Shown here: in pieces, positions 50,858 to 60,800 of the stretch | Layout: every line of letters begins with the position of its first letter | How positions within the stretch are numbered: position 1 is the first letter of the stretch | Assembly: GCF_009547075.1 (NCBI RefSeq) | Contig: NZ_WIPH01000014.1 | Location: 1 to 64,000 of the forward strand | Reading direction: 5' to 3' | Source of the DNA: Gluconobacter aidae | Lineage (GTDB): Bacteria; Pseudomonadota; Alphaproteobacteria; Acetobacterales; Acetobacteraceae | Length of the DNA: 64,000 nucleotides | The notes under the pieces: generated by a model | Seen by the model: the letters and a program-made list of their open reading frames with translations, nothing else | Databases searched by the model: none | Told to the model about the DNA's origin: nothing | Position numbers and translations under genes: made by a program

Positions 50858-51972
50858 GCGACGACCGACAGGCTGATACCGTTTTCGCGGACCAGGGCAT
50901 GGAGATACCCGCCGCCGCCTTTCCCCTGTCCGGACAGGACATGGCAGGGCCGGGCCATGACAGCGATGAAGACCATGTTCTCAGCCAGGCCGAGATCGAC
51001 AGCTTTTTCGGCAAGGATTCTGTGGTCACGGGCGCTGCTGACAGCAGCGGTATCGAGCGCGTGGTCAGCACATCGGGTGTCTCGTCCGAGCGGCTGCCGA
51101 TGCTTGAAGTGGTCTTCGACCGTTTTACCAGAATCCTGACGACAAGCCTGCGCAATTTCACCAGCGATAACGTCGAGGCGTCCATGGACCGCCTGGGCTC
51201 CCAGCGTTTTGGAGATTACCTCGAAAACGTCCCGGGACAGGCCATGTTCGCGGTCTTCAAGGCGGAAGAGTGGGACAATTACGGCGTCGTCGTGCTGAGT
51301 TCTTCCCTGATCTACAGCATCGTCGACGCCCTTCTTGGTGGGCATGTCCGTGGCGACAGCGCTCTCACCGTTCCGGCCAGCCGCCAGACCGGCCGGCATC
51401 ATACTGCCATTGAGCGCGCGCTGATCGAGCCGATGGTCAGGATCATCCTGGATGATCTGGAAACGAGTTTCAGCCCGCTCTGCGCCGTCAATTTTCATTT
51501 CGAGCGACTGGAGATGAATTCACGTTTTGCGATGATCTGCCGGGCCGGAAACGGGGTGGTTACCGCACGGTTCGGCATCGATATGGAAGGCCGCGGCGGA
51601 GACGTGGATATCGTACTGCCCCACGCCACGCTCGAGCCTGTCAGAGACATTCTCCTGCAGCAGTTCATGGGCGAGAAATTCGGTCATGACGGCATCTGGG
51701 AAAACCATCTCGCCCGAGAGCTCTGGCAGACGGATCTGACCCTGGATGCCGTTCTGGAAGAGCAGACCATGAATCTGAAAGACATCATGAAGCTCGCTCC
51801 GGGGGATCAGCTTGTCCTGCGTCGCAAGCCGGATGCTCCCGTCAGCCTGCGTTGTGGCGAACATGTCCTTTTTACGGGGCGGGTCGGGCGAAAGCAGGGA
51901 CAGGTCGCCGTCAAGATCGAAGACGTTCTTAACCAGAAACCCGGCACGGATCGTGCCACATCCTATAGCTGA
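50854..51972 (+). CDS. fliM: Flagellar motor switch protein FliM
   Basis: The 372-residue protein begins at GTG 50854 in the GTGA overlap with fliL. The N-terminal CheY-P binding motif appears as HVLSQAEIDSFFG (about residues 42-54), which lies further in than usual. The middle domain has EVVFDRFTRILTTSLRNF and YGVVVLSSSLIYSIVDALLGG. The C-terminal SpoA domain has LKDIMKLAPGDQLVLRR. FliM forms the C ring. No fliN or fliG is present here. Confidence 0.93.
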   Translation: MSDDRQADTVFADQGMEIPAAAFPLSGQDMAGPGHDSDEDHVLSQAEIDSFFGKDSVVTGAADSSGIERVVSTSGVSSERLPMLEVVFDRFTRILTTSLRNFTSDNVEASMDRLGSQRFGDYLENVPGQAMFAVFKAEEWDNYGVVVLSSSLIYSIVDALLGGHVRGDSALTVPASRQTGRHHTAIERALIEPMVRIILDDLETSFSPLCAVNFHFERLEMNSRFAMICRAGNGVVTARFGIDMEGRGGDVDIVLPHATLEPVRDILLQQFMGEKFGHDGIWENHLARELWQTDLTLDAVLEEQTMNLKDIMKLAPGDQLVLRRKPDAPVSLRCGEHVLFTGRVGRKQGQVAVKIEDVLNQKPGTDRATSYS

Positions 51973-51986
51973 GCGGAGCATATTTC

Positions 51987-52484
51987 ATGGACAGATTTCA
52001 GCTTGGGATCGAGATCGCCCTGTCAGTGCTGCTGCTGGTGACGATTTTCTACAGTCTCTATCTGGGGCGTGCCCTCTCCGTCCTGCGGCGTGACCGCGGA
52101 CAGCTCGATGCCCTGATCGCCAGTCTCCAGTCCAGCAGTGCGCAGGCTCAGTCCGGCATTGATCATCTGCGCCAGACGACGGAACTCGTCGGGCGTGCCC
52201 TGGGGAAAACCGTTGAGTCCGGCAAGAGCCTGAAGCGGGATCTGGCCATGCTGTGCGAACGCTCCGAGACGCTGGCCCAGCAACTGGAATCTCTCCTTCC
52301 CGCCGGGCGTATCGCCACTCCGGGCATGAAGGCCGCTCCCCGTGTTGAGGAACGGTCCGAGGAGATCCCGTTCCGCTCTGCGTTTCGCCTGAAGCCGGAC
52401 GAAGTACGGACCATGAAGCCCGGCGGCAGTAAAAGTGCTGCCGAGCGTGAACTTCTGCGCGCTCTTCGGCAGAAGCAGGGATAA
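51987..52484 (+). CDS. DUF6468 domain flagellar protein
   Basis: The 165-residue protein has one N-terminal membrane helix (LGIEIALSVLLLVTIFYSLYL). A coiled-coil region (about 40-105) with DALIASLQSSSAQAQSGIDH and SGKSLKRDLAMLCERSETLA is followed by a charged tail. Proteins of this kind lie next to fliM and motE in alphaproteobacteria, and DUF6468 is the name I associate with them. Their role is not defined. It lies between fliM and motE with gaps of 14 and 6 bases. Confidence 0.78.
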   Translation: MDRFQLGIEIALSVLLLVTIFYSLYLGRALSVLRRDRGQLDALIASLQSSSAQAQSGIDHLRQTTELVGRALGKTVESGKSLKRDLAMLCERSETLAQQLESLLPAGRIATPGMKAAPRVEERSEEIPFRSAFRLKPDEVRTMKPGGSKSAAERELLRALRQKQG

Positions 52485-52490
52485 GACGTC

Positions 52491-53249
52491 ATGTTTTTCC
52501 GTATCCTGCATCTTGCCTGCGGTCTCATGATCGTTCTTCTCGGGGTCAAGATCTACGCGATCGCGGGTGATCTGATGGGAGACGCGGATTCTCCCTCTTC
52601 GTCTCTGACAACTGTTGCGATGGCCCAGCCCCAGCCCCAGCCCCAGCCGCAGCCGCAGCCGCAGCCGCAAGCCCAGACCGCTGCGCCGACAGAGGTCCTG
52701 CCGGCTGCTTCCAAGCCCGCGGGAGCTGCCCCCACCCTGGCGATGGCTGTTCCGAAAACGGATGATCTGTGCGCGCACGGGGGCTGCAAGGGACCCGTGC
52801 CAGCTGAGCCAGCACCAACGGCTCAGCCAGCAGATCCAGCACTCGTGGAACAGCTCGCTAGCCGGGAAAAGGAGCTGGATCGGCGTGATGCAGCACTGAA
52901 TGACCGCCAGCGCCTTGTTGATGCGGCTGAGGAAGAGCTGCAGCGTCGGATGACAGCGTTGGAAAATTCCCGGACTGCCCTTGAGAACAGCGAACAGCAT
53001 ACGGACCAGCTGCGGAATGATGATGCTGACAGGCTGGTCAAGATTTATCAGGCGATGAAACCCGAAGATGCCGCAGCAATCTTCAATATTCTTGATCTGC
53101 GTGTTGGCGTAGCGCTGCTCAACAGGATGAATCCGCGCAAGGCGTCCGCAATTATGGAGGCCATGTCCCCCCAGCGCGCCATTCTCGCCACGCAGCTTCT
53201 TGTGAACTCTCATGCGCGGCCTGCCACCCGGATCGGTGGTAACGGATGA
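52491..53249 (+). CDS. MotE-like periplasmic stator chaperone
   Basis: The 252-residue protein has a membrane-anchoring start (ILHLACGLMIVLLGVKIYAI), then a Gln/Pro repeat stretch and a coiled-coil (about 125-185). The C-terminal MgtE-N-like domain has IYQAMKPEDAAAIFNILDL and LLNRMNPRKASAIMEAMSP. This is the layout of alphaproteobacterial MotE, which supports MotC and the stator. It overlaps the next gene by four bases. A run of seven QP pairs at residues about 46-59 is coded by a tandem hexamer. Confidence 0.8.
   Translation: MFFRILHLACGLMIVLLGVKIYAIAGDLMGDADSPSSSLTTVAMAQPQPQPQPQPQPQPQAQTAAPTEVLPAASKPAGAAPTLAMAVPKTDDLCAHGGCKGPVPAEPAPTAQPADPALVEQLASREKELDRRDAALNDRQRLVDAAEEELQRRMTALENSRTALENSEQHTDQLRNDDADRLVKIYQAMKPEDAAAIFNILDLRVGVALLNRMNPRKASAIMEAMSPQRAILATQLLVNSHARPATRIGGNG
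52626..52667 (+). repeat. Tandem hexamer repeat (7 copies) in motE
   Basis: CAGCCC is repeated three times, then CAGCCG four times, coding for seven Gln-Pro pairs. A change in copy number would alter linker length by two residues without shifting the frame. Confidence 0.9.
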
Positions 53250-55789
53250 AACGGGCGTTTCTGGCCACTGCACTGAGCCTGTCGCTGCTCGAAACGGCTG
53301 TGGCTGCGCCTAAAGCCGTTGGTGCCAAGCCTGCAAAGGTAGAAACTGGGCCTGCAAAAGCCGCTGATGAGAAGCTGTTGCCTGCGGGCTGGGCTTTCCT
53401 GAACGATCCGTCGCCGCTTTTTCCGCATCCTGAAAAAGCAGTACAGGAAAAACGGGTTTCTGCTGGGCCGGCCTCAGTCACCGGAACTCCGTCACAGGCG
53501 ACGACAGTTCCCGCTTATGGAACGTCCGTGCAGGTCCCCGGCGCAACCGGACTGTGGCTGCCTCTGGGTGAACTGACGCCTGTTGCGGCGTTCCGCAATG
53601 GGCAGAATATCGTGCTCGTGGCGGCGGGGCGGCATGTCCTGGATACGGCGGGTCTGGCCGGGACGGGGCCTTTCAAAGCGGTTTCCAGCCTGATTCTGTC
53701 AGATGTTACAGTCATTACCGTGACGTTATCCGATGAACGTGATCCCGTGCTTCGGCCTGTCGGGGCCGGCTGGACGATATCGGTTGCGGCGGATGTAAAG
53801 CCCCAGGCTGATATGCTCCTTGGGCAGGATGCAAACGCCTTGACGTTCACGCCGCCGGTTGCAGAAGGTCTGCCGCAGGTTGTCGCGCTGGATGATCCTG
53901 ATTCAGGGCGAAGGCTTTTGTTGGGACTGACGCGTTCAGGTCGCATTCAGCAGTCCATGCGGCGCCTGGGAACCGGGTTTGCCGTCCGGAACAGTCTGAT
54001 CGGTGTCGTGGTGGCGGCTGATTCCGACACCATAGAACTGCGTCAGGCGGGAGAGAAACTCATTCTGGATACGATGGGGCCGAACAGTTTTCCGCTGATG
54101 GCTTCCAATCGGCTTCAACCTTATGGCTCGTCCCTGAGTGGCGTCAGTCTGGGGAAAGGAACACCAGAAGAACTGCGTGAAGCGCTCAGGCGGAGTGTGG
54201 CCTCTGCTGCCATGGCGTCTTCGGGTGATCGTTTTGGTGCCCGGATGCGGGTTGCGCAGGCGGCAGCACGGGCGGCCAATGGCCCGTTGCTGGGCGAAGT
54301 TATGGAGGTGGCTTTGCAGGACTGGCCTGAGGGTGTGGAAAAGCCGGAAGCGCGTCGCCTGCAACAGATATCGACGGTGCTCAATGCCCGGTCGGGTTCT
54401 TCCTCGCTGGCGGAAGATGGTGGGAGTACTCCGGAAGATCAGCTCTGGCGCGGGATGATGCGGATGCTTTTGCCATTTTCCAGCCGGGTTGGACAAAGCG
54501 CATCAGGATCTCCGGAAAACGACCGCCTTCAGACGGCTGATCTGATTGCAACAGGTCTTCCTGTTCTTCAGGCGTATGCAGCTCCGTTGCGGGATCGCCT
54601 CCTGCCTTTGGCGACCCAGTGGATCGCCCGGTATGGCAATGAGGACGCCACGAAAGTTCTCGATCAGTTTCCGGATGGTCCGCAAGTTGCTCTGGCGAAG
54701 GCTCTGCTGGCGGCACGGCGGAATGCGCCGGATGCAGAAGCGAAACTCTCTTTCCTTGCACATGATCCATCGCCGTTGATCTGGCCGCTGGCTCGGGAAG
54801 CCTCTCTCCGACTGGCATTGAAAAAAAAGACGCTCCTTCCGCAGGCTGTTGCGGATCAGGTTGATGGTATACTGCCTGCTCTCCGGATTGCGGGACGGGA
54901 GAAGGAGGGGCGCCTTCTACAGATTACCGCCCTGATGCAGGGTGGAAACCTTGAAGGTGCCGCTGCGGCAACGCAGGAGTGGGGTCGCCTGTATCCGGAT
55001 GATGTTTCCAGCGTGGCAACTCAGGAAGCGGACATTATTCGGCAGATGGCCCGGTCAGCGCCTCCCGGGGTGCGGCAGAACATGAATGAGGTTGCTTTTC
55101 TGAAAGATGCACTGCTCAAAGCGTCTGACAGTGCGTTGCGAGATGATATTTTCAATGGTCTGGCGCGTCGCTATGAGGCCCTTGGCTTGCCGGATCAGGA
55201 ACGGGAGGCCCTGCGAGGTCTTCTGGCGTCCGGGAATAACGCCCGGGAAATGGAAGTCCGGACCCGACTGGCGAGGCTTGAGCTCAAGATGGGAGATCTC
55301 AAGTCTGCCCGACAGGATCTCGGGGTTTTTACCGAGGGATCTCCTGATGCCGCGTTCGCGCTTCCTGGTGGGAGCAGCAGTCAGTCCGTGGAGGTATCGC
55401 TTCTGAAAGCAGATATCGCACTGGCAGAGCATCATCCGGAGGAAGCAGCGGCAGATCTGGCGCCCATTCGCGATCCGCGTGCCTGGGCATTGCGGGCACA
55501 AATTGCTGAAAAGGCCGGAGACTGGCCTCGTGCGGTTGAGGCGCTTGTTCCCCTGCTGGATGGCCTTCCGGGAGTTATTGCCAACTCGAAAGGAGTGCTT
55601 TCGCCAGAGCAGCAGGCTCTCGTCCTGCGACTTGGGGGGGATGCCTCAAGGGCGCAGGACCAGCAGACGCTCAGGAACCTGTTGACCCGGTTTGGATCAA
55701 TGATGAAGGGAACGCCATCTGAAGGTATTTTCCGCCTGCTGACGGGTCGTCACGACGAGACCTCACCACCGGTCTCCGCGGGGGGATAA
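53246..55789 (+). CDS. Large secreted protein of unknown function after motE
   Basis: The 847-residue protein overlaps the motE stop (ATGA) and has an N-terminal signal (RAFLATALSLSLLETAVAAP). Residues about 85-310 are beta-rich, with a domain that reads GLWLPLGELTPVAAFRNGQN and VITVTLSDERDPVLRPVG. Residues about 310-830 are almost wholly helical, with TPR-like helical pairs such as RRYEALGLPDQEREALRGL and RLARLELKMGDLKSARQDL. Codon use has more T/A in third position than its neighbours. It is coupled to flagellar genes, so a motor or stator role in the periplasm is possible. I do not recognise a family. Confidence 0.7.
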   Translation: MKRAFLATALSLSLLETAVAAPKAVGAKPAKVETGPAKAADEKLLPAGWAFLNDPSPLFPHPEKAVQEKRVSAGPASVTGTPSQATTVPAYGTSVQVPGATGLWLPLGELTPVAAFRNGQNIVLVAAGRHVLDTAGLAGTGPFKAVSSLILSDVTVITVTLSDERDPVLRPVGAGWTISVAADVKPQADMLLGQDANALTFTPPVAEGLPQVVALDDPDSGRRLLLGLTRSGRIQQSMRRLGTGFAVRNSLIGVVVAADSDTIELRQAGEKLILDTMGPNSFPLMASNRLQPYGSSLSGVSLGKGTPEELREALRRSVASAAMASSGDRFGARMRVAQAAARAANGPLLGEVMEVALQDWPEGVEKPEARRLQQISTVLNARSGSSSLAEDGGSTPEDQLWRGMMRMLLPFSSRVGQSASGSPENDRLQTADLIATGLPVLQAYAAPLRDRLLPLATQWIARYGNEDATKVLDQFPDGPQVALAKALLAARRNAPDAEAKLSFLAHDPSPLIWPLAREASLRLALKKKTLLPQAVADQVDGILPALRIAGREKEGRLLQITALMQGGNLEGAAAATQEWGRLYPDDVSSVATQEADIIRQMARSAPPGVRQNMNEVAFLKDALLKASDSALRDDIFNGLARRYEALGLPDQEREALRGLLASGNNAREMEVRTRLARLELKMGDLKSARQDLGVFTEGSPDAAFALPGGSSSQSVEVSLLKADIALAEHHPEEAAADLAPIRDPRAWALRAQIAEKAGDWPRAVEALVPLLDGLPGVIANSKGVLSPEQQALVLRLGGDASRAQDQQTLRNLLTRFGSMMKGTPSEGIFRLLTGRHDETSPPVSAGG

Positions 55790-55795
55790 GTTTTT

Positions 55796-56509
55796 TCAGC
55801 TCTGATTGGCTGGACGATGGCCTTCGAGGAAAACCCTGATGCCATACGCCATGAATTCTTCGAGGTTTTCTTTTGACCGATGGGGTTTGCAGTGGGTGAG
55901 CCGTCCCAGCATGGGGCCCCCCAGTGTCATGCCGAAGAGCAGATCCGAAGCTTCGGTAATGTCGGGAATATCCAGTCTGCCGGCTTCGGACTGTGCAGCC
56001 AGCCAGTTCTGGATCGGCAGGACACGGCCCGAAAGCTGGAAGAGATCTGCGACGAGTTGCCGGACGGCCGGGTTGCGGCTGGTTTCCGTAATGACGGAGC
56101 GGAGCAGGCTCAGGCGCTCGTCGCAGAACATGCAGGCTGCGATGCTGGTCATCAGGCCCAGAAGCTGTTTCTCCATGGGATCTGTGGGTAGCGGCGTATA
56201 ATCTATGGGGGCGAAAAGCCGTTCCAGGATCAGGGTCTCGAAAAGAACTTTCTTGGAGTCGAAAAACTGATAGAGGGTTTTTTTGGACATCCCCGAGCAG
56301 GCTGCGATGCTGTCCATCGACGCGGCATGATAGCCGTGGGTGGTCAGAACCGCACTGGCCGCATCCAGGATCCGGATGCGTCTTTCGGCTTCATCGAGCT
56401 GCGCTGGACGGCCACAGCAGGGCTGTTTCCGGTCTTCGGACTGGCTGCTCGACGGACTGTTCAAGATCAACTCCGATATTATTTCACAGACTGAATTGAC
56501 GTCTGTCAA
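55796..56509 (-). CDS. TetR-family repressor of the adjoining RND pump
   Basis: The 237-residue protein has a long leader of about 38 residues, then the TetR helix-turn-helix (ILDAASAVLTTHGYHAAS and IAACSGMSKKTLYQFFDSKK). A ligand-binding domain follows with a C-terminal TetR_C-like part. Cysteines occur near CCGRPAQ and at CMFCDER. It is divergent from the MFP gene, and the double inverted repeat lies directly between them. It therefore probably represses the RND operon and itself, as AcrR or MexR-type regulators do. Confidence 0.9.
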   Translation of the reverse strand: MTDVNSVCEIISELILNSPSSSQSEDRKQPCCGRPAQLDEAERRIRILDAASAVLTTHGYHAASMDSIAACSGMSKKTLYQFFDSKKVLFETLILERLFAPIDYTPLPTDPMEKQLLGLMTSIAACMFCDERLSLLRSVITETSRNPAVRQLVADLFQLSGRVLPIQNWLAAQSEAGRLDIPDITEASDLLFGMTLGGPMLGRLTHCKPHRSKENLEEFMAYGIRVFLEGHRPANQS

Positions 56510-56510
56510 A

Positions 56511-56553
56511 GAAACCCGCTAGTTTCCGTTCTCGCGGGAAACTAGCGGGTTTC
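56511..56553. promoter_or_regulatory. Double inverted-repeat operator between tetR and the RND operon
   Basis: The 17-bp arm GAAACCCGCTAGTTTCC (56511-56527) has a perfect inverted copy at 56537-56553, separated by 9 bases. Each arm is itself a quasi-palindrome of the form GAAAC-N6-GTTTC (56511-56526 and 56538-56553), 27 bases centre to centre. Two TetR dimers could bind side by side. A strong RNA hairpin is an alternative reading. Binding by the adjacent TetR is inferred from position. Confidence 0.7.
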
Positions 56554-56578
56554 TGTATCACAGGATAGCGGCCGTATC

Positions 56579-57796
56579 ATGCCTTCTTTTCAGAAAATGT
56601 CTTTGAATTCTTCTGCCGCCCTGTCTCCGGTCGGTCCGTGGGGTGGGAAGGGAACTTTTCTGGTGTCGCTTCTGGCACTGCCGCTGCTGGTAGCAGGATG
56701 CCAGAAAAAAACTCCCCCTCCCCAGATGCCGCCGCAGCCTGTCGATGTGGTGACGCTGAAGACGCAGCCCGTTACGCTTGAGACGTCCCTGCCAGGTCGG
56801 ACGGATGCCTATGAACAGGCACAGATCCGGCCGCAGGTGAATGGTGTCATCGTCTCGCGTGATTTCGAGCAGGGTGCGGACGTCAAGGCGGGGCAGCAGC
56901 TCTTCCAGATCTATATTGCGCCCTATCAGGCGGCTTACGATCAGGCGAAAGCGCAGCTTCTCAATGCACAGGCCGCAGCTGCCCGGGCGAATGGTCAGCT
57001 GAAGCGGTATCGTCCGCTGGTGGCAGCCCATGCTGTAAGTTCGCAGGATTTCGACAACACGCTGGCAACCGCGCGTGAGGCTGAAGCCCAGGTGGCGCAG
57101 GCGAAGGCTTCCGTGGAAGCAGCCGCCGTCAATCTGAACTACACGCATGTCCGTGCGCCCATCAGCGGCCGGATTGGCCGTACGCTCTATACGCCGGGCG
57201 CGCTGCTGACGGCGGGGCAGACCCAGGCGATCGCAGTCGTGACCCGGCTTGATCCGATTTACGTGGACGTCAATCTGGCAGCTTCCGATATGCTGCGCCT
57301 CAAGCGGGAGCTGGCGAACGGGCAGGTCGAGCGCAGTGGCGCGGATGCGGCGGCTGTCAGCCTGAAGCTGGAAGACAGCTCCGATTATCCGACGCGCGGC
57401 AAGCTCCAGCTTTCCGAAGTCACGGTTGATCCGTCGACCGGAACGCTTGTCATGCGGGCGGTTTTCCCGAATCCTGATCACCTGCTGCTGCCGGGCATGT
57501 TCGTGCATGCGCATATTCAGGAAGGCATTGAGCCGAACGGTCTGCTGGTGCCGCAGGTTGCGGTCGCCCGGGATGCCAAGGGCAATCCCTACGTCATGAT
57601 CGTGGATGGCGAGAACAAGGTCGCCCAGCGTTCCATTCAGATCTCGCGGACGGTGGGGGATTCCTGGCTTGTTTCGGACGGGCTGAAGCCGGGTGAGAAG
57701 GTGATCGTGAACGGCCTGCAGAAAGTGCAGCCGGGCGCGAAGGTCACACCTCACAACGTCCCGGCGGACGTCCCCCCAGCGGGAAAGGCGGAGTAA
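56579..57796 (+). CDS. RND efflux periplasmic adaptor (AcrA/MexA-like lipoprotein)
   Basis: The 405-residue protein has a lipoprotein signal (PLLVAGCQKK, Cys about residue 41). The half lipoyl domains include QVNGVIVSRDFEQGADVKAGQQL and NYTHVRAPISGRIGRTLYTPG. A helical hairpin covers about 110-175, and beta-barrel and membrane-proximal domains follow (VNGLQKVQPGAKVT at the end). This is the AcrA/MexA layout. The start 6 codons later (MSLNS) is possible. It lies 6 bases before the pump gene. Confidence 0.92.
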   Translation: MPSFQKMSLNSSAALSPVGPWGGKGTFLVSLLALPLLVAGCQKKTPPPQMPPQPVDVVTLKTQPVTLETSLPGRTDAYEQAQIRPQVNGVIVSRDFEQGADVKAGQQLFQIYIAPYQAAYDQAKAQLLNAQAAAARANGQLKRYRPLVAAHAVSSQDFDNTLATAREAEAQVAQAKASVEAAAVNLNYTHVRAPISGRIGRTLYTPGALLTAGQTQAIAVVTRLDPIYVDVNLAASDMLRLKRELANGQVERSGADAAAVSLKLEDSSDYPTRGKLQLSEVTVDPSTGTLVMRAVFPNPDHLLLPGMFVHAHIQEGIEPNGLLVPQVAVARDAKGNPYVMIVDGENKVAQRSIQISRTVGDSWLVSDGLKPGEKVIVNGLQKVQPGAKVTPHNVPADVPPAGKAE

Positions 57797-57802
57797 CCCC
57801 GC

Positions 57803-60800
57803 ATGTCATTGTCCCGTTTCTTCATTGACCGGCCCATCTTTGCATGGGTCATCGGTCTGATCATCATGCTCGTCGGCGCTGTTGCGATCACGCGCATGCC
57901 GATCGCACAGTATCCGAGCATCGCCCCGCCACAGATCGCCATTTCGGTCATGTATCCGGGTGCGTCTGCCGAGACGGTGAACAACACGGTCGTCCGTCCG
58001 ATCCTCCAGCAGATGTATGGTCTAGATCATCTCGAATATCTGTCGGCCTCGTCCTATGCGAGCGGACAGATGGAGATCGACCTGACCTTCGAGCAGGGTA
58101 CCAACCCTGACATCGCGCAGGTTCAGGTCCAGAACAAGCTCCAGCTTGCCCAGCCGCGCCTGCCGACGGAAGTGACGGCGCAGGGTCTGAGCGTTACGAA
58201 GGCCACCAAGAACTTCATGATGGTTCTGGCCTTTATTTCCGAAGACGGCAGCATGTCCGGGCAGGACATCGCGGATTATGTGGCGTCCAACATTTCCGAC
58301 CCGCTGTCGCGTGTGTCGGGTGTGGGCGATCATACGCTGTTCGGCTCCGAATACGCGATGCGCGTCTGGCTGGACCCGTCCAAGCTGTATAATTTCGGCC
58401 TGACGGTCGGGGACGTGCAGTCGGCAATTTCGGCGCAGAACATTCAGGTGTCCTCGGGTGAATTGGGTGGCCTCCCCGCCAAAAAGGGCATCGGTTTTGA
58501 TGCGACCATTATTGGTCCGACGCGACTGAGCACGCCGGAGCAGTTCAAGGAAATCCTGCTCAAGGTGCAGCAGGATGGCAGCCAGGTCCGTCTGAAGGAT
58601 GTGGCGCGGGTCGAACTCGGGGCGCAGAGCTACGCGCTCGGATCGGTCTATAACAACCATCCGGCCGCCGCGATGGCGCTCAAGCTAGCTCCGGGTGCGA
58701 ACCAGCTCAAGACCGAAGCGGCTGTCCGGGCGCGTCTGAACGAGTTGAGCCGTTATTTCCCGCAGGGGCTGAAGCTGGTCTATCCGCTGGATACCGAGCC
58801 GTTCATCACGCTGTCGATCCATGAAGTGGTCCAGACGCTGATTGAGGCGATTGTTCTCGTGTTCATCGTGATGCTGATCTTCCTGCAGAACTTCCGCGCG
58901 ACGCTGATCCCCACGATCGCCGTTCCGGTCGTCCTCCTGGGAACATTCGGACTGATGTCCATCCTGGGCTACAGCATTAATACGCTGACCATGCTGGCCA
59001 TGGTGCTGGCTGTGGGTCTGCTGGTCGATGATGCGATCGTCGTCGTCGAAAACGTCGAACGTGTCATGACGGACAAGGGGCTGTCTCCAAAGGAAGCAGC
59101 ACGTGTCTCGATGGATGAGATTTCGGGCGCGCTTGTGGGCATCGTGCTGGTGCTGACGGCGGTCTTTCTGCCGATGGCGGCCTTTGGCGGTTCAACGGGC
59201 GTGATCTACCGCCAGTTCTCCATTACGATCGTCGCGGCGATGTGGCTCTCGGTGCTCGTGGCGATGGTCATGACGCCGGCGCTGTGTGCGTCCATGCTCA
59301 AGCCGACGCATAAGGGCCATGAGCACGGTCCCGCGGCCTGGTTCAACCGGACGTTCGATCGTCTGACGAACGGCTATATCGGCGGCGTGAAGTGGCTGAT
59401 TCGTGTGCCGGTCATCAGCATGATCGGGTTCGCCCTGCTGACTGGTCTGGTCGCATTCCTGTTCATGCGCGTGCCGGGCGGGTTCCTGCCGGATGAGGAT
59501 CAGGGGATCATCTTCGGCCAGGTCACGATGCGCAACGGGGCAACCCAGGAGCAGACGGCCGCCGTCAACCGCAAGATCACCGACTACGTTCTCAAGACCT
59601 ATGGTCAGTATGTTGAATCCGTCTTCACCATGACGGGCTTCAGTTTCGCAGGGCAGGGGCAGAGTGCGGGTGCGTTCTTCATCCGTATGAAGCCCTGGGA
59701 TCAGCGTCCGGGTTCCGCGCATACGACCATGACCGTGTCGCGCGAGATCATGATGCATTTCTGGATGGACCCGGAAGCGCAGATCTTCGCCGTCAATCCG
59801 CCGGCCGTGATGGAACTGGGCAATGCGACCGGTTTCGATCTCGAACTCGAAGATACCGGACATCTGGGTCATGACGCCCTGCTGGCGGCGCGAAACCAGA
59901 TCCTGCGGGAAGCCGCGCAGAATCCGCTCCTTCAGGCGGTCCGTCCATTGGGCATGGAAGATGCGCCGCAGTTCAGTCTGGACATCAACCGTGAGCGCGC
60001 CAACGCGCTGGGTCTGACCAATGCGGATATCAACACGACGCTCGAAGGGGCGCTGGGCTCCATCTACGTCAACCAGTTCATGCGCAATGACCGCGTCAAG
60101 CAGGTCTATATCCAGGGCGAGCCCTGGGCGCGCATGACGCCGGAAGACCTGAACCGCTGGTATGTCCGCAACGCGATCGGGACGATGGTGCCGTTCAATG
60201 CCTTCGCAACGGGGCACTGGGTCAATGGTCCGCAGAAGGTCGAAGACTATAATGGTCTGAACTCCTATGAAATTCAGGGTCAGCCGGCCGTGGGCGCCAG
60301 TTCCGGTCAGGCCATGGCGGAAATGGAGAAGCTTCTGGCCAAGCTGCCGCGTGGCATCGGTTACGAATGGACCGGCCTGTCGTTCGAGCAGCTTGCTTCA
60401 AGTGGTTCGACCGCTCCGCTTTATGCGCTGGCCGTGGTCGTGATCCTGTTCTGTCTGGCGGCGCTGTATGAAAGCTGGGCGATTCCGTTCGCGGTCCTTC
60501 TGGTGCTCCCGCTCGGCGTTCTTGGCGCGATTGCCGCGACGCTCGGCCGGGGGCTGTCCAACGACGTCTATTTCCAGGTGGGTCTGCTGACGACGGTTGG
60601 TCTGTCGGTGAAGAACGCGATCCTGATCGTGGAATTCGCCAAAGCCTTCTTCGAAAGTGGTGAAAGTCTGGAAGACTCGGTTCTGGAAGCCGGGCGTGAG
60701 CGTCTGCGTCCGATCCTCATGACCTCGATCGCATTCGTCTGCGGTGTGTTTCCGCTGGCCATTGCGACGGGTGCGGGATCGGCGGCGCGTGTGGCGATCG

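Noticed and set aside
52626-52667. Short direct repeats resembling an array
   Set aside because: They are 6-base units without spacers inside a coding frame, not a CRISPR array.
59192-60217. 341-codon minus-strand open frame
   Set aside because: It is antisense to the RND pump gene.
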